Positions 1 to 8,596 of a DNA stretch of 64,000 nt are shown in pieces. The stretch lies in contig NZ_OY760916.1 of NCBI RefSeq assembly GCF_963664075.1, positions 62,001 through 126,000 of the forward strand, in the 5' to 3' direction. Within the stretch, counting starts at the first letter, position 1, and every line of letters starts with the position of its first letter. This DNA is from an uncultured Desulfobulbus sp. (GTDB lineage: Bacteria; Desulfobacterota; Desulfobulbia; Desulfobulbales; Desulfobulbaceae). The position numbers and the translations under genes were made by a program. The notes below the pieces were generated by a model. It was not told where the DNA came from and ran no database searches. It was given only the letters and a program-made list of their open reading frames with translations.

Positions 1-282
1 GATTATATGGCCCAGCTTCTGGGGAACCTTCCTGTGGTGCATCGTGTCGGTGGGCTGGTGAAGGTAATTGACGAAAAAACAGGCTTTTGCTATGACGAGG
101 ACAAGGCCGCAGCACTCACTCTGACGCTGCTGCGAGCCATGAGACTCTACAGAGAAGAACCTGAACGATTTCTGGAGATGCAGAAGGCTGCGGTGCATCG
201 CATCGACCAAAAACATACCTGGAAACAGGTTATGGAGGCGTACAGAGCGTTGTACCAACAAGCGCTTGCGCTGATTGCGTAA
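1..282 (+). CDS. glgA: Glycogen/starch synthase, C-terminal end (partial)
   Basis: The frame is open from the first base of the window, so only the last 93 residues are present. The pattern 'GNLPVVHRVGGLVKVI' matches the GT5 glycogen synthase region just after the catalytic E-x7-E area, where the nucleotide-sugar site closes. It is followed by the usual helical tail ending in a W-x-x-V-M-x-x-Y motif. The family transfers glucose from ADP-glucose to a growing alpha-1,4-glucan in the cytoplasm. It lies 180 bp upstream of gapA on the same strand, with no clear terminator between them. A glycogen phosphorylase is encoded near 20 kb. A GT4 or GT5 glycosyltransferase of other specificity cannot be excluded from so short a fragment. 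Confidence 0.75.
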   Translation, partial: DYMAQLLGNLPVVHRVGGLVKVIDEKTGFCYDEDKAAALTLTLLRAMRLYREEPERFLEMQKAAVHRIDQKHTWKQVMEAYRALYQQALALIA

Positions 283-463
283 ATATGTTGGCATGAGAAG
301 TTCACAGGCACATTCCCAAGAAAGGCAGGGGGCTGGCCAAGATGATACACGCCAGCAAAACACAGAACAAAATGTGTGTGTTGTGCGTTGGGCTGTTGAT
401 TTTTCCCTATCTTGAGCTTTTCTCCCGGGAAGAACGACAATTTTAAGAGAGGAGTGACACATC

Positions 464-1468
464 ATGACCATAAAAGTAGGCATTAACGGGTTCGGTCGTA
501 TTGGCAGGAATATCTTTCGTGCATTGAGCAAGGATCCACTCTTTGCCGATATTGAAATTGTTGGCATTAATGACCTGACCGATGCAAAAACCATTGCTCA
601 CCTGATGAAATATGACTCTGTCATGGGGCGGGCCGAGCAGGAAATTACCAGCACTGAAGATGCCATCGTTGTCGATGGACGATCGATTCCTCTTTCCAGT
701 CACCGGAACCCCGCGGATATCCCCTGGGGCTCGTTGGGGGTAGAGTACGTTCTTGAGTGCAGTGGCCACTTTCGGGACTTTGAATCTGCTAAAGTGCACA
801 TCGATGCGGGCGCATCCAAGGTTATTATCTCGGCACCGGCCAAGGGGGAGGTGAAAACCATAGTCATGGGGGTGAATGAAGATGAGTATGATCCCACCAC
901 CCATCATGTGGTCTCTAATGCCTCCTGTACCACGAACTGCCTGGCCCCAGTGGCGCAGGTTATCCTCGATAATTTCGGGATCAAGCGGGGGCTGATGACC
1001 ACCGTACACGCGTATACCGGTGATCAACGGTTGTTGGATTTTCCCCATTCAGATCTGCGGAGAGCAAGAGCAGCCGCTCTCTCCATGGTGCCAACCAAAA
1101 CCGGGGCTGCCGCCGCAGTTGCCTTGGTTATACCAGAACTGAAGAATAAATTTGACGGACTTGCGGTTCGTGTACCAACTCCTGATGTTTCCCTGGTGGA
1201 TGTGGTTATAGAGGTTGAGCGTGAGACAACCGTTTCTGAGGTCAACGCAGCCCTGGAGGCAGCGGCTGGACGTTATCTAGGCTATACCGATGAACCACTT
1301 GTTTCCATTGACTTTCAGGGAGACCCGCACTCCTCTTTTGTCGATGGTCAGTGCACCAAGGTTCTGGGGACGACGGTAAAAGTCATGAGCTGGTATGACA
1401 ATGAGTGGGGCTACTCCAACCGTATGTTGGACCTTGTCCTGCACATGGAGGCAAACAAATTGGTCTGA
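464..1468 (+). CDS. gapA: Glyceraldehyde-3-phosphate dehydrogenase
   Basis: This is a 334-residue class I GAPDH that oxidises and phosphorylates glyceraldehyde-3-phosphate to 1,3-bisphosphoglycerate in glycolysis, and runs in reverse in gluconeogenesis. The N-terminal Rossmann motif 'GINGFGRIGRN' binds the nicotinamide cofactor. The catalytic motif 'SNASCTTNCLAP' carries the active-site cysteine at about residue 150. The substrate motif 'HAYTGDQ' and the C-terminal 'SWYDNEWGYSNRM' are intact, and the length is normal for the family. The start is fixed by a GAGAGGAGTG ribosome binding site. A strong terminator follows 50 bp after the stop, so it ends its own transcript, perhaps shared with the upstream glycogen synthase. 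Confidence 0.98.
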   Translation: MTIKVGINGFGRIGRNIFRALSKDPLFADIEIVGINDLTDAKTIAHLMKYDSVMGRAEQEITSTEDAIVVDGRSIPLSSHRNPADIPWGSLGVEYVLECSGHFRDFESAKVHIDAGASKVIISAPAKGEVKTIVMGVNEDEYDPTTHHVVSNASCTTNCLAPVAQVILDNFGIKRGLMTTVHAYTGDQRLLDFPHSDLRRARAAALSMVPTKTGAAAAVALVIPELKNKFDGLAVRVPTPDVSLVDVVIEVERETTVSEVNAALEAAAGRYLGYTDEPLVSIDFQGDPHSSFVDGQCTKVLGTTVKVMSWYDNEWGYSNRMLDLVLHMEANKLV

Positions 1469-1520
1469 AAGGAGTATGACCGAAGGCATGCAACTGCTGA
1501 CGCTCGCAACGAATAAAAAA

Positions 1521-1554
1521 GGGGCTTCATTCCAGCGAATGAAGCCCCTTTTTT
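1521..1554 (+). terminator. Rho-independent terminator after gapA
   Basis: A perfect 12-bp stem (GGGGCTTCATTC with its complement) encloses a CAGC loop and is followed by TTTTTT. A run of A before the stem lets it also work on the minus strand, where it would end the small CxxC gene that converges on gapA. Confidence 0.9.
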
Positions 1555-1578
1555 ATTCAGGTGTTCCCTGAATAAAAC

Positions 1579-1746
1579 TTACTCGACCACACCGGTGCCC
1601 TTGCAGGTGGGGCAGGTTTGGTCGGGTGTGCAGACCTGACCATCTGGAGATTTACCCTGCCATTCACTGCTGGTTTCACAAACACCTTCGATGATTTTTT
1701 TTCCGTTACAGGTGGGACAGGTTTGTTTTTTTTCATTCTCGGCCAT
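1579..1746 (-). CDS. Small double CxxC (DnaJ-type zinc motif) protein
   Basis: This 55-residue gene has a good ribosome binding site (AAAAGGAGAAGACC before ATG). It carries two nearly identical motifs, 'TCPTCNGKK' near the N-terminus and 'TCPTCKGTG' near the C-terminus. Two further cysteines lie between them. The CxxCxGxG pattern is that of DnaJ zinc-finger repeats, so a small zinc-binding or zinc-ribbon protein is likely. The number and spacing of cysteines allow one zinc site built from both ends. It stands alone, convergent with gapA, behind a plausible promoter. No specific function can be assigned. A structural role, or a role as a chaperone-like accessory protein, is only a guess. Confidence 0.75.
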   Translation of the reverse strand: MAENEKKQTCPTCNGKKIIEGVCETSSEWQGKSPDGQVCTPDQTCPTCKGTGVVE

Positions 1747-1795
1747 GGTCTTCTCCTTTTTGCTAGGTAGTAATAGTTATCAATTGCTTCTTCCT

Positions 1796-1823
1796 ATAGT
1801 AGGTGCTATAGCGGAAAAGGCAA
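1796..1823 (-). promoter_or_regulatory. Candidate sigma70 promoter of the small CxxC gene
   Basis: Reading the minus strand, TTGCCT at 1818-1823 and TACTAT at 1796-1801 are separated by 16 bp. They lie about 50 bp upstream of the small gene's start. The match is moderate. Confidence 0.4.
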
Positions 1824-1948
1824 GGGGAAAGTAAGAATTATTTCCCTTGAAAGGGAAAAAAAGAAAAATCAGTTATTTGTATAATTTTTATTCGAAGTTT
1901 TTGATCAAGAAAATTTATCTTTTCGCAGGCGAAAACGAGCCTACATAG

Positions 1949-3685
1949 TCAATTTTGTGGCGAGAGAGGATCGAATAATTCGCTCTTCTCGAGAATTTTC
2001 TGCAAGCGAAGCAAGGTATCCTGCTCTTGGCCTTTTTTCAGGCGAAACTGAATGATCAGTTCGTCTTTCTTGGTTTTGGAAACGGGCGTGGCGTTGAAAT
2101 CTCTTTTTGTTGCTTTTTCGCCAAAAATATTTTTGCGAAGGTCTGAGACTGTATTTTCAAGCGCATTTTTTGTCCCACTTTTACTGGGCTGAGACTGACC
2201 GGCAAGGGACTTGAGTAAGGTGGTTATCGGTTGAGGGGCTTTAAGGCTTCTGCGTATGCTCTGTTGCACCTTTTGACTGGCCAAAGCGTTGTGTAGTTCA
2301 GGTTCGATGTCGCGCAGCAGTGTGATGATTTTAGTGAGTTGAGGGCGGGTCGGGCCAAAGGGTTTGATGATTTCCAGATAGAGTGCGTCTCGTTCTTTAC
2401 TGTTTTTAAGCGGAGCAAGGACCTCCGCGGCAATGGAAAACTGGAGTTTTTCGTTGACCACATCGGAAATGATCTCGGGGGATTCGCCACGAAGACGAAT
2501 CTGGTTAACCTTGCGGTATTTATGGATTGTTGAGTGGGAGACGTTTTGTCCTGGTTTACCGATACCTAACGTGGAACCAAACTGTTCGGCGAGCTCTGCG
2601 TTATTAAGTCCCAAGGATGAGGCTGCTGATTCGAGAAAATTGCCAATCTCAATGGGGTTGAGATTTCTTCGTTTTGTGTTTTCAGCAAGAGAGATATTGA
2701 AAAAATCCTCAACCGCAAAATCCGATTCTTGATAGACTTTGGCTTCAACCTCAAGCCTTCCCAGTCGTTTAAGAGCCTGATATCTTCGGTACCCACAAAG
2801 AATTTTATAGCGGCCGTTGTTCTTTTTCAGGATGACCAAAGGGTGCAAGAGACCGTTTCGGTCGATGGATTGAGCAAGTTCTTCAATATAGGATTCCCGC
2901 ATTAACTCAACGTAACGGCTATCTCCCTGAAGACGGAAAATATACTGCAAGTCCTCGCTACTGTCTGTGTCTATACTGTTGATGTCGACGGTACGCACAA
3001 GAGACATGGTTGAGAGAAATGGCTTGAGGCTCTCAGCCAGGATGGAGGCAATGGAGAGAGCCGTCTGCTGCTCGTTGATGAGGTCATGGCGTACGTAGCA
3101 GATCAGAGAGTTGACTTCAGGGTTAAAAAGATCAGACCGGTTGTGACTACGGAACAGCTGATTGAGGTGGTTTTCGCTGTGCCCGCTCAGCGGAGATTCG
3201 GACTCGGTGAGCGCGGTGCTCAAATGGTTGTCTTCAAGGGCGATGCGTATTTTTGAAAGTAAGGAGGCCGGGAGCGTAGGGCGGTGAGGAGCCTGTGCAG
3301 ATTTCCTTTCACCTTGCCCGTACCCAAGCAGGAGCATGTTTTCTGCAGACTCTTGAGCTGGCAGGGGCTGCAAAAGAAGCAGGAGTGGGGGGAGGCCATT
3401 CTTGCTTATTTCTTGTTGAAAACGAATAATGGGCAGAAGAAAATCTTCACGTACTCGAGGACGGTTTTCAATGACCTGCAGATCATTGAGATCCATGATC
3501 TGTTCTTTATATTTCGTGTTAACGACCGCGTAACACTCAAGTTTTTGGGCGAGATTCATTGCGAGGTCAGCAATGAAATTAGATCTCTGGCCGGATTGAG
3601 GTGGATTATATCCACCTGGGACAAGCAGTAAAAGGTTGTTACTGCCAAGTACTCGGTGAATGGTTTGGGGGAGCAATTGTGTCAT
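1949..3685 (-). CDS. ParB/Spo0J-type nuclease-domain protein with unusual N-terminal domain
   Basis: The preferred ATG gives 578 residues. It has an AGGAG site 8 bp upstream, whereas an in-frame GTG 36 bp further up has none. Residues about 250-400 form a ParB N-domain: 'ELAQSIDRNGLLHPLVI', 'YKILCGYRRYQALKRLG' (the GxRR box) and 'NISLAENTKRRNLNPIE'. A helix-turn-helix region follows to about residue 450. The first 240 residues are not usual for ParB. Features such as 'LVPGGYNPP', 'DLAMNLAQKL', 'AVVNTKY' and 'DLND' loosely recall N-formylglutamate amidohydrolases. The gene overlaps the 3' end of the upstream yihY gene by 47 bp, so the two are probably co-transcribed. No parA neighbour is visible, so chromosome partitioning is not implied. 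A DNA-binding regulator or nuclease is as likely. Confidence 0.8.
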   Translation of the reverse strand: MTQLLPQTIHRVLGSNNLLLLVPGGYNPPQSGQRSNFIADLAMNLAQKLECYAVVNTKYKEQIMDLNDLQVIENRPRVREDFLLPIIRFQQEISKNGLPPLLLLLQPLPAQESAENMLLLGYGQGERKSAQAPHRPTLPASLLSKIRIALEDNHLSTALTESESPLSGHSENHLNQLFRSHNRSDLFNPEVNSLICYVRHDLINEQQTALSIASILAESLKPFLSTMSLVRTVDINSIDTDSSEDLQYIFRLQGDSRYVELMRESYIEELAQSIDRNGLLHPLVILKKNNGRYKILCGYRRYQALKRLGRLEVEAKVYQESDFAVEDFFNISLAENTKRRNLNPIEIGNFLESAASSLGLNNAELAEQFGSTLGIGKPGQNVSHSTIHKYRKVNQIRLRGESPEIISDVVNEKLQFSIAAEVLAPLKNSKERDALYLEIIKPFGPTRPQLTKIITLLRDIEPELHNALASQKVQQSIRRSLKAPQPITTLLKSLAGQSQPSKSGTKNALENTVSDLRKNIFGEKATKRDFNATPVSKTKKDELIIQFRLKKGQEQDTLLRLQKILEKSELFDPLSPQN

Positions 3686-4988
3686 TGGTTGTACTCCTAA
3701 GTAATTGGGAGAAAGAGGCACGCGAAGACTCCCGAAGAGTATCGAGCCAAACAGCAGTCAGTTTTTCTCCCCCTGTGACGCCTTTGAGTTTGTTATCCCC
3801 CAAGAGATAAAAAACGATTTCCGAAGCAAAGAGTTGCTCAGCTGCAACGCAGGGTAATAATGGGTCGCCATCACCATCATGTGTAATATAGCCGCCTTGG
3901 ATGAGTTGTTGAAGCACGGAATTAATTTCCCTTAAAGTTGACCCCGTGAGCTGCTCTTGTATGGAGCGCACTGTAGTTGGATGACGTTGTCCATAATTAC
4001 TATATATCAGCAGCAAGATATCTATTGCCAAGGCAAGTTGCTGCTGCAGAGGACTTGTTTGTGAGGTGAACAGATAGTCGTGCCTGTGTTGTAGGGCGTA
4101 AGAGAGCAATGCCCCCAGAAGAATGCAGAGCCAGCCGTGATACAACCAAATAAGAAAGAGAGGGATAGAGGCGAATGAACCATAAATGATATTATAGTTG
4201 GCCACGCCAAGCTGAAGCAGAAAATATATTTTTTGGATAATCAACCAAAGTGATGAAGCGACTAATCCTCCCGCAAACGCGGGGAAAAGAGCAACATTCT
4301 TTTGCGGTACAAAGATGTAGAGCAGGGTGAGGGTCGTCACGATAAACAGGAATGGGGTTATCTGAAACAGCAGCAGTTGCACCATAGTGTTGGGAAAAAC
4401 CTGGTTCAAGCGTTGTACTATCTCATCGCTCGTAAACAGTGCTTCAAGAGCAAAGGCTAGGTTGAAGGATAGGGGGAGAAAGAGTATCAAGGCTAGATAA
4501 TCGACAAACTTCCTCTGCCATTCCCGGTGGTTAAGGGTGTGCCAGATGGTGTTGAGGGCATCTTCAATAGATGAGAAAACAAAAAAGGTTGTCAGGAGCA
4601 GGGCAAAGACCCCAAAGAGGCCGAGGGCTGCAAAATTAGTCTGATCGACATAATTGAAGATAAAGGCTGTCGCTCGATGGAGAACTGCCTCGGGGGGAAT
4701 GGAGGCACTGTCGTCTTCCGAGGAGGAAGGGTTTTGTTGGACAACTATGGGCTCCCACTGGTCTATCAGATGATTGATCCCTGTTTTGAGTTGTTGATCG
4801 TTGCCCAACCCCTTAACTATGGATGTACTCAGTGCAAGGATGGGGACCATTGAGAGAATGATCGAAAAGGTAAGCGCAGCTGCACGCATGGGAATATGGT
4901 GCAGAAAAAATTCACGATAGAGGATACGCAGTAGGGTGTGAAATGTAGAAAAACTCGACGAGGAAACCTCCTGATTTACTGGTGTCAT
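3639..4988 (-). CDS. YihY/BrkB family inner-membrane protein
   Basis: This 449-residue protein begins with the family signature 'MRAAALTFSIILSMVPILAL' at about residues 34-53. Several hydrophobic segments follow to about residue 295, giving the six or so membrane helices expected of YihY/BrkB (once misnamed ribonuclease BN). The loop 'GSFASIPLFLIWLYHGW' is the best conserved family block. The C-terminal 140 residues are soluble and look like a winged-helix domain ('LTGSTLREINSVLQQLIQGG'), which occurs in a subset of the family. The biochemical role of the family is not settled. Its 3' end overlaps the ParB-domain gene in another frame. Confidence 0.9.
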   Translation of the reverse strand: MTPVNQEVSSSSFSTFHTLLRILYREFFLHHIPMRAAALTFSIILSMVPILALSTSIVKGLGNDQQLKTGINHLIDQWEPIVVQQNPSSSEDDSASIPPEAVLHRATAFIFNYVDQTNFAALGLFGVFALLLTTFFVFSSIEDALNTIWHTLNHREWQRKFVDYLALILFLPLSFNLAFALEALFTSDEIVQRLNQVFPNTMVQLLLFQITPFLFIVTTLTLLYIFVPQKNVALFPAFAGGLVASSLWLIIQKIYFLLQLGVANYNIIYGSFASIPLFLIWLYHGWLCILLGALLSYALQHRHDYLFTSQTSPLQQQLALAIDILLLIYSNYGQRHPTTVRSIQEQLTGSTLREINSVLQQLIQGGYITHDGDGDPLLPCVAAEQLFASEIVFYLLGDNKLKGVTGGEKLTAVWLDTLRESSRASFSQLLRSTTNDTIAPPNHSPSTWQ

Positions 4989-5062
4989 TGGCTTAGTAGT
5001 CTTCCGCTACAAGCTTGAAGGAGGGAACATTGCCAGAGAGGAAAGAGCTACCTGGCCTACAT

Positions 5063-7216
5063 TTATCGTCCGAGTTCCCAGTGTAACCACTTTTCAATGA
5101 TTTCAAAAATGATTTCTCTTTTGACGGGTTTGCTAATGTAGTCATTCATGCCCGCTTCCAGACATATTTCTCGGTCACCTTTCATGGCATTAGCCGTCAT
5201 CGCGATAATGGGAATGGCTGTAAATCCTCGGGATCGTAATTCTTTGGTGGCTTCAAGGCCGTCAAGCTCCGGCATCTGAATATCCATCAAGATGAGGTCG
5301 AATCCTTCTGGATGCGCTGTAAATGTGTCGATAGCCTTGCGCCCATTATTGGCAACTTCAACCTTATATCCTGCCTTATTCAAAATCAGGACCGCAAGCT
5401 TTTGATTGACCGGATTGTCTTCGGCCAGAAGAATGCGGACTGATTGCTTGATTTCCTCACGTACACTGTACTGGGTGATAAATTTCTCGTTCTCAGTGCT
5501 GGGGGAAGGAGGCTTCTCATTGGCTATGAGTTTTTCAATGGTTTTAAAAAGAATCTCTCGCCTGGTCGGTTTGGTCAGAAAGGCATCAAAGCCCGCATTT
5601 TTACATTTTTGGGCGTTGCGTTCAGTGGTCGAGGTGTAGGCCAAGAGTGGAATGTGCGCTGTTTCCCTCATGTCGTGGCGGATGAGTTGTGCAAGTGCGT
5701 ACCCATCCGGGGCAGGCATCTGGATATCAAGAATGATAAGATCGGGCAGGGATGCTTCGGCAATAGCCTGATGCAGCAAAGTCTCAACCTGAGAACTATC
5801 ACCCATTGATTCAACCTTGAGACCAGCAGCCATTAAAATATGGCTGACAATACTGAGGTTGGTTGGATTGTCATCGACAACCAGAATGCGTTTGTTGACC
5901 AGAGAAACTTTTTTGAAATTCTTCTTTTTCTCTTCCGGAGCTTTTTGCAGGCTTGCTGTGAAATGAAACGTGCTCCCCTTGTTGACTTCGCTTTCTGCCC
6001 AGACATGCCCATCCATCAGCCCCGCAATTTTTCGACAGATGGAAAGCCCCAGGCCTGTTCCACCGTACTCACGCGTGGTTGAGCCATCCGCCTGACTAAA
6101 AGCCTCAAAAATTGATTCCAGCTTATCCTCGGGAATACCTATTCCCGTATCACGAATACGCGCATGGAGAGTGATAGTTGATTCGGTTTCTGTATCCACC
6201 TCGATAGAGAGCTCTAGCTCACCTTTTTTGGTAAACTTGGCTGAGTTTCCCATGAGGTTTACCAGTACCTGTCTATACCGACCAGGATCCCCCATAACGT
6301 TTGCCGGAAGGGCATCATCAATACGGCACAGGACTTCGATCGGTCGGGAGGCTACCTTGGGACGGACGAGGTCACAGACATCCTGGGCAGTGATTTCTGG
6401 ATCAAAGTTGATGCATTCAAGGTCAAGCTTACCTGCCTCAACCTTGGAGAAATCGAGAATATCATTGATGAGCGAAAGCAGGGCATCGGCACTACGTTTG
6501 ATCGTCTGGGCAAATTCTTCCTGTTCCAGGTCCAGGCCAGTGTCAAGCAGCATATCCGTAAAGCCGATAATGCCATTCATGGGGGTGCGAATTTCATGAC
6601 TCATCGCCGCTAGAAATTCGCTCTTTGCTACGTTGGCAGCCTCTGCGGCTTTTTTAGCTGTCCAGAGTTCAGCTGTCTGTAGCCGTATCTCTGCCTGAAG
6701 TCTTTCAGAATAACTACGCTGTTGCTCCTGGATTTTTAAATAATTTTGCTCGTTTTCCGCCATGATATTTTGAAACTTTTTTTCCAATACAGCGGATTTA
6801 CGGTCAAACTGCTTTTTTTGGATACGAAGACGGTTGACGGTTTCTGTCGTTTCCCGATGTGAAAGAAACAGACGTACGGAGAGTTGTACTATGGTACTGA
6901 GAATCTCAGGCGATGTTTCAGGCGTCTGGATATTTGAGGTCGCAAGGATAAAACCTTGAAGATCAGGAACTGCAAGAAAAAAAAAGGGACGATTCTCAAG
7001 ACAAAAACTCACTTCTGACGATTGCGCCTCGTGGGCGCCAATTGCTGCAATCGCCTCGTCGGGAGTGAGGGGGAACTCTACAGATGAGCTATGTTTTCCT
7101 GTTTGATTGAGGCAGAAATAGAGGATATCACGGGTCTCCTGCTCAAGATGAGTCAGGAGGGTCGTCAGTTCACCCGATGGATCAACAAGGTCGGCAAACA
7201 GCGATGACATGACCAT
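5063..7216 (-). CDS. Soluble hybrid sensor histidine kinase with two receiver domains
   Basis: The protein has 717 residues. Residues 1-115 are an unassigned sensor-like region without membrane segments, and about 125-195 are predicted coiled coil. The phosphoacceptor block '[11 protein letters not shown]' places His207. The ATPase domain shows an N box near 320, 'DTGIGIP' near 356 and 'GTGLGL' near 387. Receiver 1 has 'RILVVDDN' with phosphoacceptor Asp497, and receiver 2 has 'RILLAEDN' with Asp645 and 'KPVKREI'. No Hpt or output domain is attached, so phosphate must pass to an external partner. It starts 9 bp after the HDOD gene with an AAGGAG site overlapping that gene's stop codon, so the two are translationally linked. 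The signal sensed is unknown. Confidence 0.93.
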   Translation of the reverse strand: MVMSSLFADLVDPSGELTTLLTHLEQETRDILYFCLNQTGKHSSSVEFPLTPDEAIAAIGAHEAQSSEVSFCLENRPFFFLAVPDLQGFILATSNIQTPETSPEILSTIVQLSVRLFLSHRETTETVNRLRIQKKQFDRKSAVLEKKFQNIMAENEQNYLKIQEQQRSYSERLQAEIRLQTAELWTAKKAAEAANVAKSEFLAAMSHEIRTPMNGIIGFTDMLLDTGLDLEQEEFAQTIKRSADALLSLINDILDFSKVEAGKLDLECINFDPEITAQDVCDLVRPKVASRPIEVLCRIDDALPANVMGDPGRYRQVLVNLMGNSAKFTKKGELELSIEVDTETESTITLHARIRDTGIGIPEDKLESIFEAFSQADGSTTREYGGTGLGLSICRKIAGLMDGHVWAESEVNKGSTFHFTASLQKAPEEKKKNFKKVSLVNKRILVVDDNPTNLSIVSHILMAAGLKVESMGDSSQVETLLHQAIAEASLPDLIILDIQMPAPDGYALAQLIRHDMRETAHIPLLAYTSTTERNAQKCKNAGFDAFLTKPTRREILFKTIEKLIANEKPPSPSTENEKFITQYSVREEIKQSVRILLAEDNPVNQKLAVLILNKAGYKVEVANNGRKAIDTFTAHPEGFDLILMDIQMPELDGLEATKELRSRGFTAIPIIAMTANAMKGDREICLEAGMNDYISKPVKREIIFEIIEKWLHWELGR

Positions 7217-7225
7217 GACTGCTCC

Positions 7226-8071
7226 TTAACCACCGTACATTTTTTGAGTATTTTCAAGCTCTTCTGGAAGGTCTTCTGCTAAAACTTTGTATTCTTCCAC
7301 ATTTTTATGAATGTGAGCTGCAAGGCTGGGGGCCAGATTGAGTGGCAGGTCCTCTTTGACCGCCGGATAGTTGAGTTGCTGAATGATGTATTCGCTCATC
7401 TGAAGAATGCCAGTGGGCGATTGCGGTGTAAATTTACCATTGATGACGTGATGGTCACGAATAGCTTCGGCTATGGTATCGGGAATACGCCATTCTTTGG
7501 CCAAAGTGTAGCCGATATGGCTGTGATCCGTCTCAAATATTGTATGTTCTAACTCAATTATTGAAGGTCCTTCAGGTGCCAGCTGTTCGATGAGTGCAAG
7601 AAATTTTTCCTGTTCTGCCTGCATCTCGACAATGAGGCCAATATCATGAAGAATTCCACAAAGATATGCGTCGTCTCCATTAATTGAGAAGATGCGCTCG
7701 GCAATCATCTTGCAACAGATTCCGGAGGCGGCACTGTGAAGCCATAACCGCTCAGGAGAGAATTCAAGAGCACTTGATTCGGAGCCCAACATACCTTGAA
7801 TGGCGTCGGTGACCGCGATGTTATGAAGATTTTTCATACCTAACAATGCAACCGCCCGAGATATCGAATCAACCTTGCGGGTGAGGCCAAAGTAGGAGCT
7901 GTTGACCAGGGTTAACAGTCGAGCTACCAGGGCCGGATCCATACGGATGACTTCTTCAAAGTCTTGCAAGGTCGATTCTTCATCATTCACCAGTTGAACC
8001 AGCCGCGTGACTATATGAGGAAGTGTTCTGATTTTTTTGAATTTCTCAATCAGTTTTTCGGCTGGTGGCAT
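7226..8071 (-). CDS. HDOD domain signalling protein
   Basis: This 281-residue protein is almost wholly an HDOD domain (about residues 15-215). Visible marks are 'LPHIVTRLVQLVNDEES', 'DPALVARLLTLVNSSYFG', 'AVALLGMKNL' and the HD-like 'LCGILHDIGLI'. HDOD proteins lack reliable phosphohydrolase activity and usually act as adaptors in motility, c-di-GMP or stress signalling. An AAGGAG site precedes the ATG. It is immediately upstream of the hybrid histidine kinase gene, and this pairing suggests a common phosphorelay or adaptor module. The specific output is not visible here. Confidence 0.9.
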   Translation of the reverse strand: MPPAEKLIEKFKKIRTLPHIVTRLVQLVNDEESTLQDFEEVIRMDPALVARLLTLVNSSYFGLTRKVDSISRAVALLGMKNLHNIAVTDAIQGMLGSESSALEFSPERLWLHSAASGICCKMIAERIFSINGDDAYLCGILHDIGLIVEMQAEQEKFLALIEQLAPEGPSIIELEHTIFETDHSHIGYTLAKEWRIPDTIAEAIRDHHVINGKFTPQSPTGILQMSEYIIQQLNYPAVKEDLPLNLAPSLAAHIHKNVEEYKVLAEDLPEELENTQKMYGG

Positions 8072-8115
8072 GAAGAGGCTCCTTGAAACAGGATGCAGAG
8101 AAAAGCGTATCCCGC

Positions 8116-8478
8116 TTATCCCTTGATTTCTTTTTTGGTTACAGCCTCGGCTTTGACGCGATCGAGCAAATCTGCAAGAACCGGTTTGATATTTTCACGA
8201 ATATCACCGGCAACGATGATAAAGAGCAGATCGTCACCTGGTTTAAATGTGCCGGAATGTGTTTCAATTATTATGTCATAGATTCCAGGACGTTCAAGGT
8301 ATTCCTGTCGTAATTGTTCAACTTTTTCATCATCGACCGTTGTTTCTAGGCCAAGAACATCTGCATGGTCGCCTCGAGACCACGCGCGAACCGTGCCGTT
8401 ATGGATCAATATCATGCCGACATTTTCTGTAAAATCCGGCCTTTTTTTCATTTCTGCGATGGTTTTGGATATATCCAT
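8116..8478 (-). CDS. MoaE-like molybdopterin synthase large-subunit family protein
   Basis: At 120 residues this is slightly short for MoaE but matches its layout. An N-terminal strand leads to 'HNGTVRAWSR', like the MoaE 'FVGTVRD' block. It is followed by an acidic helix, then 'ETHSGTFKPGDDLLFIIVAG' and a C-terminal 'VKAEAVTKKEI' resembling the MoaE 'LK..APFWKKE' active-site tail. MoaE transfers sulfur with MoaD to make molybdopterin. No moaD, moaA or moaC lies beside it, although a mobA is present at 34 kb. The first glycine block is diverged, so it may be a MoaE relative rather than the working enzyme. An AGAGGAAC site supports the start. Confidence 0.65.
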   Translation of the reverse strand: MDISKTIAEMKKRPDFTENVGMILIHNGTVRAWSRGDHADVLGLETTVDDEKVEQLRQEYLERPGIYDIIIETHSGTFKPGDDLLFIIVAGDIRENIKPVLADLLDRVKAEAVTKKEIKG

Positions 8479-8596
8479 GTGTTCCTCTTCGGTTTGAGTT
8501 TAGGTCGTGTTGAGTCTGGGGTGAAAAAATGAAAGGTCAGCTGAATAGGGGGCTGTTTGCCTTTTGAGTGGAGCGTTATGCGTACATAGCTTCGTT

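Noticed and set aside
443-1048. 201-codon open frame on the minus strand
   Set aside because: It is antisense to gapA with no supporting signal.
1920-1935. Short TTTTCGC/GCGAAAA hairpin after the ParB gene
   Set aside because: A 7-bp AT-rich stem with a 2-base loop is too weak to call as a terminator.
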